A stretch of 64,000 nt of DNA, taken from assembly GCA_020427155.1 (NCBI GenBank), contig JAGQOW010000001.1:1-64000 (forward strand), read 5' to 3'. Both the position numbers and the translations under genes were made by a program. The notes beneath the pieces are model-generated. The model searched no databases and was not told the DNA's origin. It saw nothing but the letters and a program-made list of their open reading frames with translations. Source of the DNA: Planctomycetales bacterium (GTDB lineage: Bacteria > Planctomycetota > Planctomycetia > Pirellulales > Lacipirellulaceae). Numbering within the stretch: position 1 is the first letter of the stretch; each line of letters starts with the position of its first letter. Below, in pieces: positions 36,178 through 45,810 of the stretch.

Positions 36178-36186
36178 TGCTACAAT
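36178..36186 (+). promoter_or_regulatory. Possible extended -10 promoter of fba
   Basis: TGCTACAAT fits an extended -10 element. No good -35 hexamer is present at the expected distance. Transcription from it would give a leader of about 120 nt before fba. Confidence 0.35.
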
Positions 36187-36314
36187 ACGGGCCGTTGAAG
36201 AGTCGCTGCTCTTCGACGCCAGTGCTTGTAACTATCTCGCGGGTCGTCAGTTTGGGCGGACTCGTCGATTCAATCTAGTTGAAAAGTGAAACATCACACG
36301 AAGGAGTTGAGACC

Positions 36315-37358
36315 ATGCCATTGGTACCGATGCGATTGTTGCTTGATCATGCTGCCGAAAACGACTACGGGCTCGCAGCTTTCAATGTGAATAACATGGA
36401 GCAGATCCAGGCCATCATGGAGGCGGCCAAAGAGACCGACTCGCCGGTGATCGTGCAGGCCAGCCGGGGGGCGCGGGCTTACTCGCAGGACAACTACCTG
36501 AGGCATCTGATGCTCGCCGCGGCCGAGTTGTATCCCGAGATTCCGCTTTGCATGCATCAAGACCATGGCAACAGCGCAGCGACGTGCAAAAGCGCGATCG
36601 AGAACGGCTTTACGAGCGTGATGATGGACGGTTCGTTGCAGGAAGACGGCAAGACGCCGGCCGACTATGCGTACAACGCCCAGGTGACCAAAGAGGTTGT
36701 CGAAGCAGCACATGCCATCGGCGTCTCGGTCGAAGGCGAACTTGGCTGTCTCGGATCGCTTGAATCGGGCGAGGGCGAACAAGAGGACGGCCACGGTGCG
36801 GTAGGTCGGCTCTCGAAAGATCAGTTGCTGACCGATCCAGAAGAAGCCGAACGGTTTGTTGCCGAGACTGGCGTCGATGCCTTGGCAGTTGCCATCGGCA
36901 CAAGCCATGGAGCCTACAAGTTTACGAGCAAGCCGACCGGCGAGGTGTTGGCGATGGATCGGATTGATGAGATTCACCGCCGCCTGCCGAATTGCCACTT
37001 GGTGATGCACGGCAGTAGCAGCGTGCCGCAAGAACTGCAGGACATCATCAACAAGTACGGCGGCAATCTGAAACAGACCTGGGGTGTGCCGGTCGAGGAG
37101 ATCCAACGCGGCATCAAGAGCGGCGTGCGAAAAGTGAACGTCGACACCGACAACCGACTGGCAATTACCGGCGCGATTCGCAAGGTGCTGAGCGAGACGC
37201 CCGAGAAATTCGACCTGCGTGACTATCTGAAACCAGCTCGCGAGGCGATGAAGCAAGTCTGTATCGCGCGGATGGAAGCCTTTGGCCAGGCCGGCAACGC
37301 CGGCAAGATCAAGCCGGTCTCGATCGACAAGTTCGCCAGTTTCTACGCGGCGGTCTGA
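36315..37358 (+). CDS. fba: Fructose-bisphosphate aldolase, class II
   Basis: 347 residues from the ATG at 36315, with AAGGAG 8 bp upstream. It splits fructose 1,6-bisphosphate into two triose phosphates using zinc. MHQDHGNS (zinc and catalytic residues), [22 protein letters not shown] and the phosphate-binding [13 protein letters not shown] are all present. The sequence resembles the class IIB type of long aldolases. It is preceded by the repeat-rich gap and followed by a hairpin. Confidence 0.96.
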   Translation: MPLVPMRLLLDHAAENDYGLAAFNVNNMEQIQAIMEAAKETDSPVIVQASRGARAYSQDNYLRHLMLAAAELYPEIPLCMHQDHGNSAATCKSAIENGFTSVMMDGSLQEDGKTPADYAYNAQVTKEVVEAAHAIGVSVEGELGCLGSLESGEGEQEDGHGAVGRLSKDQLLTDPEEAERFVAETGVDALAVAIGTSHGAYKFTSKPTGEVLAMDRIDEIHRRLPNCHLVMHGSSSVPQELQDIINKYGGNLKQTWGVPVEEIQRGIKSGVRKVNVDTDNRLAITGAIRKVLSETPEKFDLRDYLKPAREAMKQVCIARMEAFGQAGNAGKIKPVSIDKFASFYAAV

Positions 37359-37678
37359 ACGGTCGGCGCAATCGAAAACTCTCTTGGACATCGCTGGGTG
37401 TAGGATTACTCCCAGCGATGTTCCTCGCTGCATGGTTTGCCTCGTGGCTAGAAGATACCGCGATCGGGCAAGCGACCGAGTTGAAGCAATCACTAGAGAG
37501 TCTAGGAGTGGTTGGAGTCGTTTGCCAGCACGAGAAGGCCATTTCAGATTGCTAGCGTTTTCCCGAAAAACACAGCGATTTCAGCCACCGCGAAACCTTT
37601 CTTGGAAGCTGGGGTTGAAGAGTGTGGAGGGAAGCAAGTTAGTACCTCGGGTCACAACCACCCTAGCGAGGAATTGCC
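37359..37678. other. Intergenic region, 320 bp
   Basis: After fba this region holds the hairpin at 37388-37421 and nothing else I can assign. The final bases CGAGGAATTGCC act as ribosome binding site for the EF-hand gene. Confidence 0.5.
37388..37421 (+). terminator. Hairpin downstream of fba
   Basis: ACATCGCTGGG (37388-37398) and CCCAGCGATGT (37411-37421) form a perfect 11-bp stem with a 12-nt loop 30 bp after the fba stop. The T tract is weak, so it may protect the mRNA end more than terminate by itself. Confidence 0.55.
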
Positions 37679-38617
37679 ATGCGTTTCTTACAGAGTTTTC
37701 TAGTAGTGATGTTGCTCGCCGTACTCGTAGGTCCTGTGCGAGCGGAGGACGATGCAGACAAGCCCGCTGGCGATCGGCCAGATCGCGGTGCATTTCGACA
37801 AAAGATGATTGAGGAGTTCGATGCTGATGGCGACGGCAAGTTGAGCGACGAGGAGCGGGAAACCGCGCGTGAAGCAATGCGCGAGCGTCGCGGCCAAGAC
37901 GGATTTCAAGGGAAGAGAAAAGGAGGCAAGGATCGGCCTAAGAAGGGGCCAGGTAATGGTTTCCGCGGAGGCAAAGACAGACCAGGTCCGCCTGATCCCA
38001 ACAAATTGTTTGAGCTATTCGATGCTGATGGCGACGATCAACTAAGTCGCGACGAGTTCATGAAACTGTCCGAGTTCATGCGCGAGCAACGCGAGAAGTG
38101 GGGACCCGGCGCCGGTGGGCCAGGCGAACGACGTGGTGAACGACGTGGACGTCCTGGCGGACCGCCCGACGGGCCTGGAGATCGACCTGGTCCTCCGCCG
38201 GGCGAGCGTCGCGATTTCCGTCCTCCGGGGCCGCTGCAAAACCCAGGTGACGGCCCAGGTCCAGACTTCCGAGAGAGCGCCAACCGCCGAGGAGGCCCAG
38301 ACGGCCAGGGACCGCGAAATTTCGAAGGGCGACGTCCTCCGAATCCAGACATGTTGTTCGATCGCTTTGACAAGAACGACGATGATCAGCTCAGTCGCGA
38401 AGAGTTTATGGAACTGACCGAAGCGATGAGGAATCTACGGGAGCGTTTTGGGCAAGGTAGAGAGCGTGCTTTTGGAGGGGGCCGAGACCGTGGCGATCGC
38501 CCCGGTCCTCCTGGCCCTCCCGATCGAGGAGGACCTGATGGTCCCCGGCCGCCGCGTCCCGACTCCGACGAAGGAGCGGATTCCGATGGACCTCTGCTCG
38601 AGGACGACACCGTCTGA
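37679..38617 (+). CDS. Secreted EF-hand protein rich in Pro, Gly and Arg
   Basis: 312 residues with a signal peptide (about 1-22). Three EF-hand calcium loops are visible: DADGDGKLSDEE (48-59), DADGDDQLSRDE (near 116) and DKNDDDQLSREE (near 225). The first is canonical; the other two have Asp at the usually conserved Gly position. The regions between are Pro/Gly/Arg-rich and probably disordered. I infer a calcium-responsive extracellular protein, a common kind in Planctomycetes; the role is unknown. Confidence 0.85.
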   Translation: MRFLQSFLVVMLLAVLVGPVRAEDDADKPAGDRPDRGAFRQKMIEEFDADGDGKLSDEERETAREAMRERRGQDGFQGKRKGGKDRPKKGPGNGFRGGKDRPGPPDPNKLFELFDADGDDQLSRDEFMKLSEFMREQREKWGPGAGGPGERRGERRGRPGGPPDGPGDRPGPPPGERRDFRPPGPLQNPGDGPGPDFRESANRRGGPDGQGPRNFEGRRPPNPDMLFDRFDKNDDDQLSREEFMELTEAMRNLRERFGQGRERAFGGGRDRGDRPGPPGPPDRGGPDGPRPPRPDSDEGADSDGPLLEDDTV

Positions 38618-38891
38618 GCGAGCCACTGAGTCGACTTGGGCTATCACCTCGGCCCCGTGTACTGAATGCCCCCAGCTGGTACGCGGGGCCGGTGTGTGTT
38701 GAGTCGAACTCGAGAGTTCACGTCCTGGGAATCGACAATTCGGTGCGCTTGTGCCGAACTTTCGGGTTATTGGGCCAAAAGGGGTCCGAGCTTGCCAGTA
38801 AAATTTGCCGGCTGCGCCTGCCCTATTTATACTGCGGAGAAGGACTTACGGTTATTCAGGCCCTCCGCTTACTGCCCTCCCGAGAATCGCC

Positions 38892-39866
38892 ATGTGTGTC
38901 GCGTTGTCTTCTTATAGCAGATACCTGTTTACGGTGTTTGTGTTTTGCATCGTAAGTGTCGGTATTGCTGCGGCACAAGGCGCGGGTGAATCAAGCGGTC
39001 CGCAATTTGCGCCTGGCGTGTTGACGACCATTCCGCCCGAGGTCGATCTGGAAGACCTAGTCAGCGTACACGATCTGATCGAGATTCGCGCCAATGCTCA
39101 ACTAGAGCGCGAGCCGAATACGAGCACTCAGACCCGTACTCTGTTCGACATGGCGAAGGATGTCGGATTTCGCCGCGACGTATGGTGCTTAGAGCTCTCG
39201 TTCAAGCCGTTGCGAATGATGTATGTCGACATTCCTCAGCCTTCGGGAAAGGTGCAGCGAAAGCTCGTCTGGTACTTGGTGTACCGAGTCCGAAACACGG
39301 GCGTGGGACTCGCTTCGCAACAGGAAGCCGATAGCACGTTCGCTGCCGTCGAGAAGCCTTTCGATACGCTGCAGTTCACCCCGCAGTTTGTCTTGACGAG
39401 CCAGGACCTGGATCGCGCCGGGCAGCCTGTACACAAGGCTTATCTAGACCGGATCATTCCCTCGGCGGTACAGGCGATTCAACGTCGGGAACTCCCCGAG
39501 GGCGAACTATTGAACAGCGCGCAAATGGCGGAACGCCAACTTGCGAAAGAGGACGGACGACAGATCGGAGGATTGTGGGGCGTTGCGATTTGGGAGGATG
39601 TCGATCCTCAGATCGATTTCTTTTCGGTTTACGTCGGGGGGCTAACCAACGCCTACGACTGGCAAGACGCGCCTGAGCAGTTTCGGCTGGGCGATCCCCC
39701 CGGGACTGGGCGCAAGTTTCAGCACAAGCAGCTCCAGCTGAATTTCTGGCGGCCGGGAGACGATTTGGCCGAAAACGAGGAGGAAATCCGCTTTGGCTCT
39801 GCCCCGGGGCAGGCCGAATACTATGGCACCCCTGAAGGCGTTGCCTACCGTTGGATTTACCGATAG
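38892..39866 (+). CDS. Conserved secreted protein of unknown function
   Basis: 324 residues from the ATG at 38892, which opens a signal peptide (about 1-27, ending GIAAAQG); the longer frame from 38805 adds 29 residues that hide this signal. The body (about 45-320) has no domain I recognise but is compositionally ordinary coding sequence with aromatic and charged patterns of a folded protein, for example KPLRMMYVDIPQPSG and KLVWYLVYRVRNTG. It lies 82 bp before rpmA. Confidence 0.8.
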   Translation: MCVALSSYSRYLFTVFVFCIVSVGIAAAQGAGESSGPQFAPGVLTTIPPEVDLEDLVSVHDLIEIRANAQLEREPNTSTQTRTLFDMAKDVGFRRDVWCLELSFKPLRMMYVDIPQPSGKVQRKLVWYLVYRVRNTGVGLASQQEADSTFAAVEKPFDTLQFTPQFVLTSQDLDRAGQPVHKAYLDRIIPSAVQAIQRRELPEGELLNSAQMAERQLAKEDGRQIGGLWGVAIWEDVDPQIDFFSVYVGGLTNAYDWQDAPEQFRLGDPPGTGRKFQHKQLQLNFWRPGDDLAENEEEIRFGSAPGQAEYYGTPEGVAYRWIYR

Positions 39867-39948
39867 AATGGTCGGGCTCTGGGCAGCGGAGGACCGAAAG
39901 CTGTTTTCCCGCCCTCTCCCCCTCGACCTCTGACCCCCGTTCAAAGCA

Positions 39949-40197
39949 ATGGCTCACAAAAAAGGACAAGGCTCCAGCCGCAATGGCCGCGACTCGAACG
40001 CCCAACGGCGCGGAGTGAAGAAATATGGTGGCGAAAAGGTTGTCGCTGGCAACATTATTGTTCGCCAAGTTGGCAACAGATTCCACCCAGGCAAAGGCGT
40101 TGGCCAAGGGAAGGACTACACCCTGTTCGCGCTGGTGGATGGCGAGGTGATGTTTGACCGCAAAGGGCGGCGCGTCAACGTGATGTCGGTAGCTTGA
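39949..40197 (+). CDS. rpmA: 50S ribosomal protein L27
   Basis: 82 residues. [28 protein letters not shown] and [23 protein letters not shown] are diagnostic; the N-terminus reaches the peptidyl-transferase centre. It lacks the cleavable extension found in Firmicutes. rplU (L21), often its neighbour, is not next to it. A terminator follows. Confidence 0.98.
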   Translation: MAHKKGQGSSRNGRDSNAQRRGVKKYGGEKVVAGNIIVRQVGNRFHPGKGVGQGKDYTLFALVDGEVMFDRKGRRVNVMSVA

Positions 40198-40228
40198 CGT
40201 CCTGCCGAAACAATAGACTGAATCAAGC

Positions 40229-40264
40229 AGAGGATGCCCCGCGAGGAGCATCCTCTTTTTGTTT
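40229..40264 (+). terminator. Rho-independent terminator after rpmA
   Basis: AGAGGATGC (40229-40237) pairs with GCATCCTCT (40248-40256), a 9-bp stem with a 10-nt loop, running into a T-rich tract at 40254-40264. It separates rpmA from obg. Confidence 0.85.
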
Positions 40265-40316
40265 GAGATAAGATAAGCAAGCTCCTCATATATCTGTTCC
40301 CAGATTGATTCCACCC

Positions 40317-41318
40317 ATGTTTGTAGATCGCGTTACCGTCGAAGTCGAAGCGGGCAAGGGAGGCGATGGCTGCATGAGTTTTCGTCGGGAGAAGTTTGTG
40401 CCTCGCGGGGGGCCCGACGGCGGCGATGGAGGCAATGGGGGGAGTATTGTGGTGATGGCAGAGCCAGGGCTGGATAGCTTGGCGCCGTTGCTGCACCGCA
40501 AACATTGGCGCGCCAGGTCGGGTACGCCGGGTGGAAGTAGCAACCGCCATGGCGCCAACGCCAAAGACCTGACGATACGAGTGCCGCCCGGTACGGTGCT
40601 GATCGATGCGGCGGGCGGTTTTGTCTTGAAGGATTTGGCGGCGCCAGGCGACAGCGTGATTGCAGCCCACGGTGGTCGCGGGGGGAAGGGGAACACGCGG
40701 TTCAAATCGGCCACGAATCAAGCGCCGCGCGAGTCGACGCCAGGTGGAGAGGGAGAGCGGCGCCGGCTGACGTTTGAATTGAAAGTCATTGCCGACGTCG
40801 GGTTGCTGGGCAAACCCAATGCTGGCAAGAGCACGCTCTTGAGCCGGGTGTCGCGCGCACGTCCTGAGATTGCAGACTACCCGTTCACGACCAAGATTCC
40901 TAACTTGGGGATTGTGCAGATCGACTTTGATCGCTCGATGGTGTTGGCGGATATTCCAGGTTTGATTGAAGGAGCCCATTCGGGCGCCGGGTTAGGCCAC
41001 GAATTCTTACGGCACGTGGAAAGGACGCGTGTGCTGATTCATCTGGTGGAGCCGCTGCCCATGGACGCGACCGATCCGTTGGAGAGCTATCGCGCGATTC
41101 GCGACGAGTTGAAGCAGTACGACGAAACATTGGCCGCCCGGCCTGAGTTGGTTGCTGTGAGCAAAGCGGAATTGCCAGGCGCCTCGGAGTTGCGAGAGCG
41201 GCTTAGCGAAACGACGGGCAAGGAGGTGTTGTTGTTTTCCTCGGTCACGGGAGAGGGTCTCAAGGAGTTAATCCAGCGCACCTACGCGTTACTGTCCGAG
41301 GAACGGCAAACGAAATGA
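40317..41318 (+). CDS. obg: Obg family GTPase with altered G4 motif
   Basis: 333 residues. Obg proteins help late 50S assembly and stress signalling. The glycine-rich Obg fold covers about 1-155 and the GTPase domain about 156-330, with G1 LLGKPNAGKST, G2 YPFTT and G3 DIPGLIEGAH. The G4 position, normally NKxD for guanine recognition, reads SKAE (282-285). There is no C-terminal OCT domain. The ATG at 40317 is set by homology. The stop overlaps coaX (ATGA). Confidence 0.94.
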   Translation: MFVDRVTVEVEAGKGGDGCMSFRREKFVPRGGPDGGDGGNGGSIVVMAEPGLDSLAPLLHRKHWRARSGTPGGSSNRHGANAKDLTIRVPPGTVLIDAAGGFVLKDLAAPGDSVIAAHGGRGGKGNTRFKSATNQAPRESTPGGEGERRRLTFELKVIADVGLLGKPNAGKSTLLSRVSRARPEIADYPFTTKIPNLGIVQIDFDRSMVLADIPGLIEGAHSGAGLGHEFLRHVERTRVLIHLVEPLPMDATDPLESYRAIRDELKQYDETLAARPELVAVSKAELPGASELRERLSETTGKEVLLFSSVTGEGLKELIQRTYALLSEERQTK

Positions 41319-42169
41319 TCTCGCTCGACCAGGCAGGCCTTTTGGCCATTGATGTGGGCAACAGCCAGGTGAAGTTTGGCTGGTATCCTTCGGAGGCGGC
41401 TTGTACCCGAAAACCGCAGCAGAGCGATTGGCCGGTCGCGGCCCCTCGCTTGGTCCAGCCTGAAGAGACGTTGGCCTGTGCCCATTTTGACGTGCCTTGC
41501 GAAGAGTTCATGAGTCGCGTTGGTGACTGGTTAGATCAATTGCCTACGGAAGGGTTGAGATGCTGTTTGGCGTCGGTTCATGCCGAGGCCCAGCAGTGGG
41601 TACTCGACTTGCTCGATCGCTACGCGGCTGGAAGCTTGCATGTGCTCAGCGTTGCTGATTTGCCAATCGAAGTGCGAGTCGATGAGCCCGAGAAAGTGGG
41701 CATTGATCGGCTGTTGAGTGCCATGGCAGCGAATCGCTTGCGAAAGGGCGGGCGATCGGCGGTTGTAGTGAGCCTGGGTACGGCTTGTACGGTCAACTTG
41801 ATTTCCGGCGACGGGGCTTTTGAAGGAGGCGCGATTCTACCGGGGATCACCATGTCGGCAGCGGCATTGTATTCAGGAACCTCGGCCCTGCCGCTGCTTA
41901 GTTCCCCTGGCAACGAAGTGCCAGACGACGGGGTAGGGAAATCGACCCAAGCTGCGATTGCAGCGGGGCTGTTCTGGGGACTGGTAGGGGCAGTGCGAGA
42001 GCTGAGCAGTCGCATGACGCGCTCCTGCCAAGAGTCTCCTCAGCTCTTTCTAACCGGCGGCGATGCGCCGCGCTTGGCAGAGAAGATGGCAAGTGCCGAC
42101 ATACCGGTACAGTATGTTCCCAATATGGTACTAGCAGGTATCCACTTAGCCGCCAAAGAAATGGGTTGA
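41315..42169 (+). CDS. coaX: Type III pantothenate kinase
   Basis: 284 residues. It phosphorylates pantothenate, the first step of coenzyme A synthesis. AIDVGNSQVKFGWY (N-terminal phosphate-binding region), VGIDRLLSAMAA, VVSLGTACTVNLIS and GGAILPGITMS are typical of the CoaX/Baf family. It overlaps obg by 4 bp and lies 8 bp before the MnmE-like gene, so the three form one operon. Confidence 0.93.
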   Translation: MISLDQAGLLAIDVGNSQVKFGWYPSEAACTRKPQQSDWPVAAPRLVQPEETLACAHFDVPCEEFMSRVGDWLDQLPTEGLRCCLASVHAEAQQWVLDLLDRYAAGSLHVLSVADLPIEVRVDEPEKVGIDRLLSAMAANRLRKGGRSAVVVSLGTACTVNLISGDGAFEGGAILPGITMSAAALYSGTSALPLLSSPGNEVPDDGVGKSTQAAIAAGLFWGLVGAVRELSSRMTRSCQESPQLFLTGGDAPRLAEKMASADIPVQYVPNMVLAGIHLAAKEMG

Positions 42170-42177
42170 GCGCAAGC

Positions 42178-43356
42178 ATGTCCCAGGCTACTCGAGTCGC
42201 AGTTCTTACTGCCCCTGGACGCAGCGCCGTGGCGGTGATCGCCGTCGAAGGGCCGGACGCGGCTGCCAAGGTCGAGCAGTTCTTTCGAAGGGCCCGTGGG
42301 CCGTCGCTCCGCGAACAGCCTTTGCGGCGAATCCTGTATGGCTGGTGGGGAGACGAGAGCGGCGAAGATCTTGTCGTGTGCCGTCGCGAAGAGAATGCAG
42401 TCGAGATTCAGTGTCACGGAGGGGGCTCTTCGGTATCGCGCATCCGAGACCAGTTAATCAGCGCAGGCTGCGAAGCAATCGGCTGGCAGCAGTGGGTGTC
42501 GGATCGAGTTGTTTGTCCTTTGGAGGCCGAAGCACAAGTCGAGTTGTCCAAGGCGTGTACGCTGCGTACTGCGAAGATCCTACTCGACCAGGTTCATGGA
42601 GCCTTGCGACGGGCGATCGACGAGATTCTCGAAAAGTTGCGTAGCGGTTCGGGAGATGCTGCGGCAGGGCTCATTGCACAGCTGCTTGCCCATGCCGAGC
42701 TGGGTCGACATCTGACAAAGCCCTGGCAAGTGGTGCTGTCCGGGTTGCCGAATGTCGGGAAGAGCAGCCTCATCAACGCACTGGTAGGGTATCAACGGGC
42801 AATTGTGTTTGATCGGCCTGGCACGACGCGAGACGTTGTAACCGCTCAGACCGCTGCCGAGGGCTGGCCATTGCGGCTGAGCGATACGGCAGGGCTGCAC
42901 GAAACGACCGACGAATTGGAGATTGCGGGTATCGTCAGAACCCGGCGGCAACTCGAGGAGGCCGATCTCGTGTTGTGGGTGCTCGATTGTTCACAATTAG
43001 ACGGTGGCCAACGGCGGGCGCTTCTGGAGGCGGCTCGCAGGCAGGTCTCGCAGCATGGGGTCGGCTTCGACATGTCGCGCATGATCGTAGTGGCCAACAA
43101 AATCGATCTGGTTCCCGATATAGAGTCGTTTGATCGCGATGTGGTTGCGACTTGTGCGGTGGCGAATACAGGAATCGATGCTTTGCTTACGCAAGTGGCC
43201 AGTCGACTAGTTCCTTGTCCGCCCGCTAGAGGAGCAGAGGTTCCTTTCTTGGAAAGACATGCTACGCAGCTGCGGAAAGCACTTAGCTGTTGTGAGGACG
43301 GCTTGCTAGCTGAATCTAAGGCGATCCTTGAAGGCTTGCTGATTGCAAAGGGGTAA
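42178..43356 (+). CDS. MnmE-like GTPase lacking the C-terminal cysteine motif
   Basis: 392 residues from the ATG at 42178; E. coli MnmE has 454. The N-terminal domain (about 1-120) keeps the MnmE pattern with AVLTAPGRSAVAVIAVEGP and VEIQCHGG. The GTPase domain has G1 GLPNVGKS (189-196), TTRD (216-219), DTAGL (236-240) and NKID (307-310). The protein ends LEGLLIAKG, without the FC(I/V)GK motif whose Cys is needed for tRNA wobble-uridine modification. It may be a paralogue with another role. Members in other planctomycetes are annotated as plain GTPases. Confidence 0.88.
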   Translation: MSQATRVAVLTAPGRSAVAVIAVEGPDAAAKVEQFFRRARGPSLREQPLRRILYGWWGDESGEDLVVCRREENAVEIQCHGGGSSVSRIRDQLISAGCEAIGWQQWVSDRVVCPLEAEAQVELSKACTLRTAKILLDQVHGALRRAIDEILEKLRSGSGDAAAGLIAQLLAHAELGRHLTKPWQVVLSGLPNVGKSSLINALVGYQRAIVFDRPGTTRDVVTAQTAAEGWPLRLSDTAGLHETTDELEIAGIVRTRRQLEEADLVLWVLDCSQLDGGQRRALLEAARRQVSQHGVGFDMSRMIVVANKIDLVPDIESFDRDVVATCAVANTGIDALLTQVASRLVPCPPARGAEVPFLERHATQLRKALSCCEDGLLAESKAILEGLLIAKG

Positions 43357-43572
43357 TGCTTTCTACCAGCGTTGCCAGCACTGGCTTTGAGGCGGGCGTT
43401 TTTTCTGTGTGGTTGGCATATTTGTTGCGATCTACATAACCCGCGCGGTCGATAACGGACGATGACAAGGTCTAAGACCGAGAGGGTCTCGTCTGCAAAT
43501 CCACATACGGCGAATTTGTTTCTACGAATAGTTGGAAACAAGTTTGCGTCAGAAGTTGAGGAGGAGATATCC

Positions 43573-45708
43573 ATGCGAGGGGGGAACAACGGGGGAATTC
43601 GCAAGCGCTATGTGCGCCGTGTGGCGTTTGCTGCGCTAGCAGGAATTCTCGGAGCGCTGGGCAGCGGTACGACCATCCCTAGGGCTTGGGCCACTGAAAG
43701 CGCCACAGATGATAATTGCGCCAGGCAGTCGAGAAATGAGAAGTCCATTCTCGTGGCTTCAAGCAAAACCGCCATGTCGGCAATCGCCGACAGCGAGAAG
43801 CAAGCAGCCGACTCGCTCGAGCCGATTGCCAATGTTTCTGAACATGTCCCGGATCTCGCCGACCCCCGGGCGATCGGATTAACACCCGACTTGGCGGAAT
43901 CTCGCGAAATCGATCCAGAGTCGGGCCCCGTCTTGACGGTTCATCCCGACCATGGGGCCCCTGGGCCTGTCGCTTCTGAATCTAGCGCCTCGGAATCTGG
44001 CTCGGCGGTTTCTCAAGAGGCAGTGGCGCTGAGTTTCCATGGCATCGTGCCGGGAGTTTCCAACCGCATTGATGTCTTACGCGAATGGGGCGATCCTCGC
44101 ACCGAGGACACAATGGGCGAAACACTGCGGTATCGGTTTGACAAACTGCGATCGGTGCGAGTGAAGTTTGCCGGAGAGATTGTCGACGCCGTGGTCGTGG
44201 AACTTGATGCACCGCTATCGACTGAAGCGCTTGTCAGCAAGCTTGAGTTGACGCCGGTTCAACCAGCCCTGCTGGCAGACGATGCAGGAGATCCGCTTGC
44301 CCTGGCGTTTCCCGAACGAGGGATAGTCATGCGTTACGCTGGCGAGGGGCAAGTAGGTGAGATTGTCATTCAACCGGTTAAGGCAGCGGGTTTCCTGTTG
44401 CGGGCCGAAAGCCTGGCGAAAAGCAATCTGTCGTCTTGCCGACGAGATTTGGAGCGGGCTTTGGACCTCGACCGGACCTCAGCCCATACAAGAGATCTGC
44501 TTTCCAAATACCATTTGAAAGTTGGCGAAGCAGTAACTGCCGAAAGATATGCAGCCGAGGCGCTCGAGATTGAGCCGAAGAACGACGCTTATCGCCTGCA
44601 GCATGCAAGGTGCCTTCGTCAGCTGGCGCGAAACGATCTGGCAGTGGACGAGACACGCAAAGTATTGGAATCGTCGGGCAATGGCACGCTGACACGTGCC
44701 CAGGCCCTCTATGAGATGAGCCAATTGGCCAGTCTCGGATCGAACGCCGTGGCCCAACGAGCGGTCTTGCTGCTGACAAAAAGCATCGACATCGCAGATC
44801 GCTTGGCGGTGGGCAGCGATTATCGGGTAAAGCAGCAGGCGAAGGAGTTGCTGGTCGAAACACATCTGGCAATGGCAGTCGAGATTGCCCGCGGCGAGTG
44901 GGCACGGGAGGATCAGACCATTCCGCAGTGGATCGAACGAGCTTCTGCATTGTCGGAAGAGATGATTGCGACCGATGTGTCCAATTTGCCTTATCGACTG
45001 GACGTGGCAGTCAGCGCCTTGGCTGCGGCAGCCAGTTTGGAAACTCCGATCGACCCGTTGCTCTGGATCGAGGAAGCAGAAGAAACCGCAGAGTTGCTGA
45101 GCAATTCGACCGAGGATCTCGAAACACGCGCCCAGTACGACTGGCAGTTGGGGTTGGCTTATTTTCATGCAGCGCAAGTTCAGCACCGACGTAGCGAACC
45201 CGAGAGTGCCGAACGTCTAGGCAAGTTGGCCATGACGAAGCTTGGAGAACTATCCAAGCGCCGCGGCGAGCTTCCGGATACGGCCTACTTGATGGGGCGT
45301 CTCTATTTTCAGATCGGAGCGATCCATGCGGTACACCACAACGATCACGCGATTGCCTGCCAATGGTACGATCGAAGTCTCGAGTATCTGCTGTATCCAA
45401 TGCCGGTGACAACCATGGCGGCGCCACAGCAACATGGCGACGCCTTGGTGAGTATGGGCGTATCGTTTTGGCACGTAAAACGTCGGGAAGATGCGATCGA
45501 CGCAACGCAGGCAGGCGTCGAACTGATCGAGCATGCGGTGCAGGAAGGCTTGCTGTCAGCCGATTCTTTGGTCGTGCCGTATGGAAACCTGGCGGCGATG
45601 TATGAAGCGCAGGGCGAAGCAGAACAAGCGACCAAGTACGCAAGGCTGGCGAAGAACGTGACCGATTCGAAGGTGACGAGCAAACCGACGCCGAATCAGC
45701 GCGGCTGA
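43573..45708 (+). CDS. Exported TPR repeat protein
   Basis: 711 residues from the ATG at 43573, with GAGGAGAT 5 bp upstream; the frame from 43462 is open but unlikely coding. The N-terminus has a Tat- or Sec-type signal (RKRYVRR then a hydrophobic stretch, about residues 8-36). Residues about 165-300 contain a repeated beta module; about 310-705 are TPR helices, for example AERYAAEALEIEPKNDAYRLQHARCL. I infer an extracytoplasmic scaffold protein; partners unknown. Confidence 0.8.
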   Translation: MRGGNNGGIRKRYVRRVAFAALAGILGALGSGTTIPRAWATESATDDNCARQSRNEKSILVASSKTAMSAIADSEKQAADSLEPIANVSEHVPDLADPRAIGLTPDLAESREIDPESGPVLTVHPDHGAPGPVASESSASESGSAVSQEAVALSFHGIVPGVSNRIDVLREWGDPRTEDTMGETLRYRFDKLRSVRVKFAGEIVDAVVVELDAPLSTEALVSKLELTPVQPALLADDAGDPLALAFPERGIVMRYAGEGQVGEIVIQPVKAAGFLLRAESLAKSNLSSCRRDLERALDLDRTSAHTRDLLSKYHLKVGEAVTAERYAAEALEIEPKNDAYRLQHARCLRQLARNDLAVDETRKVLESSGNGTLTRAQALYEMSQLASLGSNAVAQRAVLLLTKSIDIADRLAVGSDYRVKQQAKELLVETHLAMAVEIARGEWAREDQTIPQWIERASALSEEMIATDVSNLPYRLDVAVSALAAAASLETPIDPLLWIEEAEETAELLSNSTEDLETRAQYDWQLGLAYFHAAQVQHRRSEPESAERLGKLAMTKLGELSKRRGELPDTAYLMGRLYFQIGAIHAVHHNDHAIACQWYDRSLEYLLYPMPVTTMAAPQQHGDALVSMGVSFWHVKRREDAIDATQAGVELIEHAVQEGLLSADSLVVPYGNLAAMYEAQGEAEQATKYARLAKNVTDSKVTSKPTPNQRG

Positions 45709-45810
45709 TTCGCTTGCCGACGAATCGAGCTCTCCGAGTCCCAGGGGTTGCGATCCCTGGGTTCAGAGGGGACGATAGGGCATGCCGACTCGTTTGTGGA
45801 GGGCCATGCC

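Larger units (their letters stand above)
35347..36314. other. Intergenic region of 968 bp rich in repeats
   Basis: No gene is convincing here; the minus frame 35365-35787 has no ribosome binding site or domain. The region contains the nested hairpin at 35467-35524, a small TGAACTC/GAGTTCA palindrome near 35600, the second TGTCCC repeat at 35874-36034 and a possible promoter before fba at 36178-36186. Confidence 0.55.

Noticed and set aside
36294-37493. Long minus-strand open frame opposite fba
   Set aside because: The plus strand encodes a full class II aldolase; the minus frame has no recognisable motif.
45740-45761. CCCAGGG/CCCTGGG hairpin as terminator after the TPR gene
   Set aside because: The 7-bp stem is real, but no T tract follows and it abuts possible starts of the next gene, so I did not annotate a terminator.
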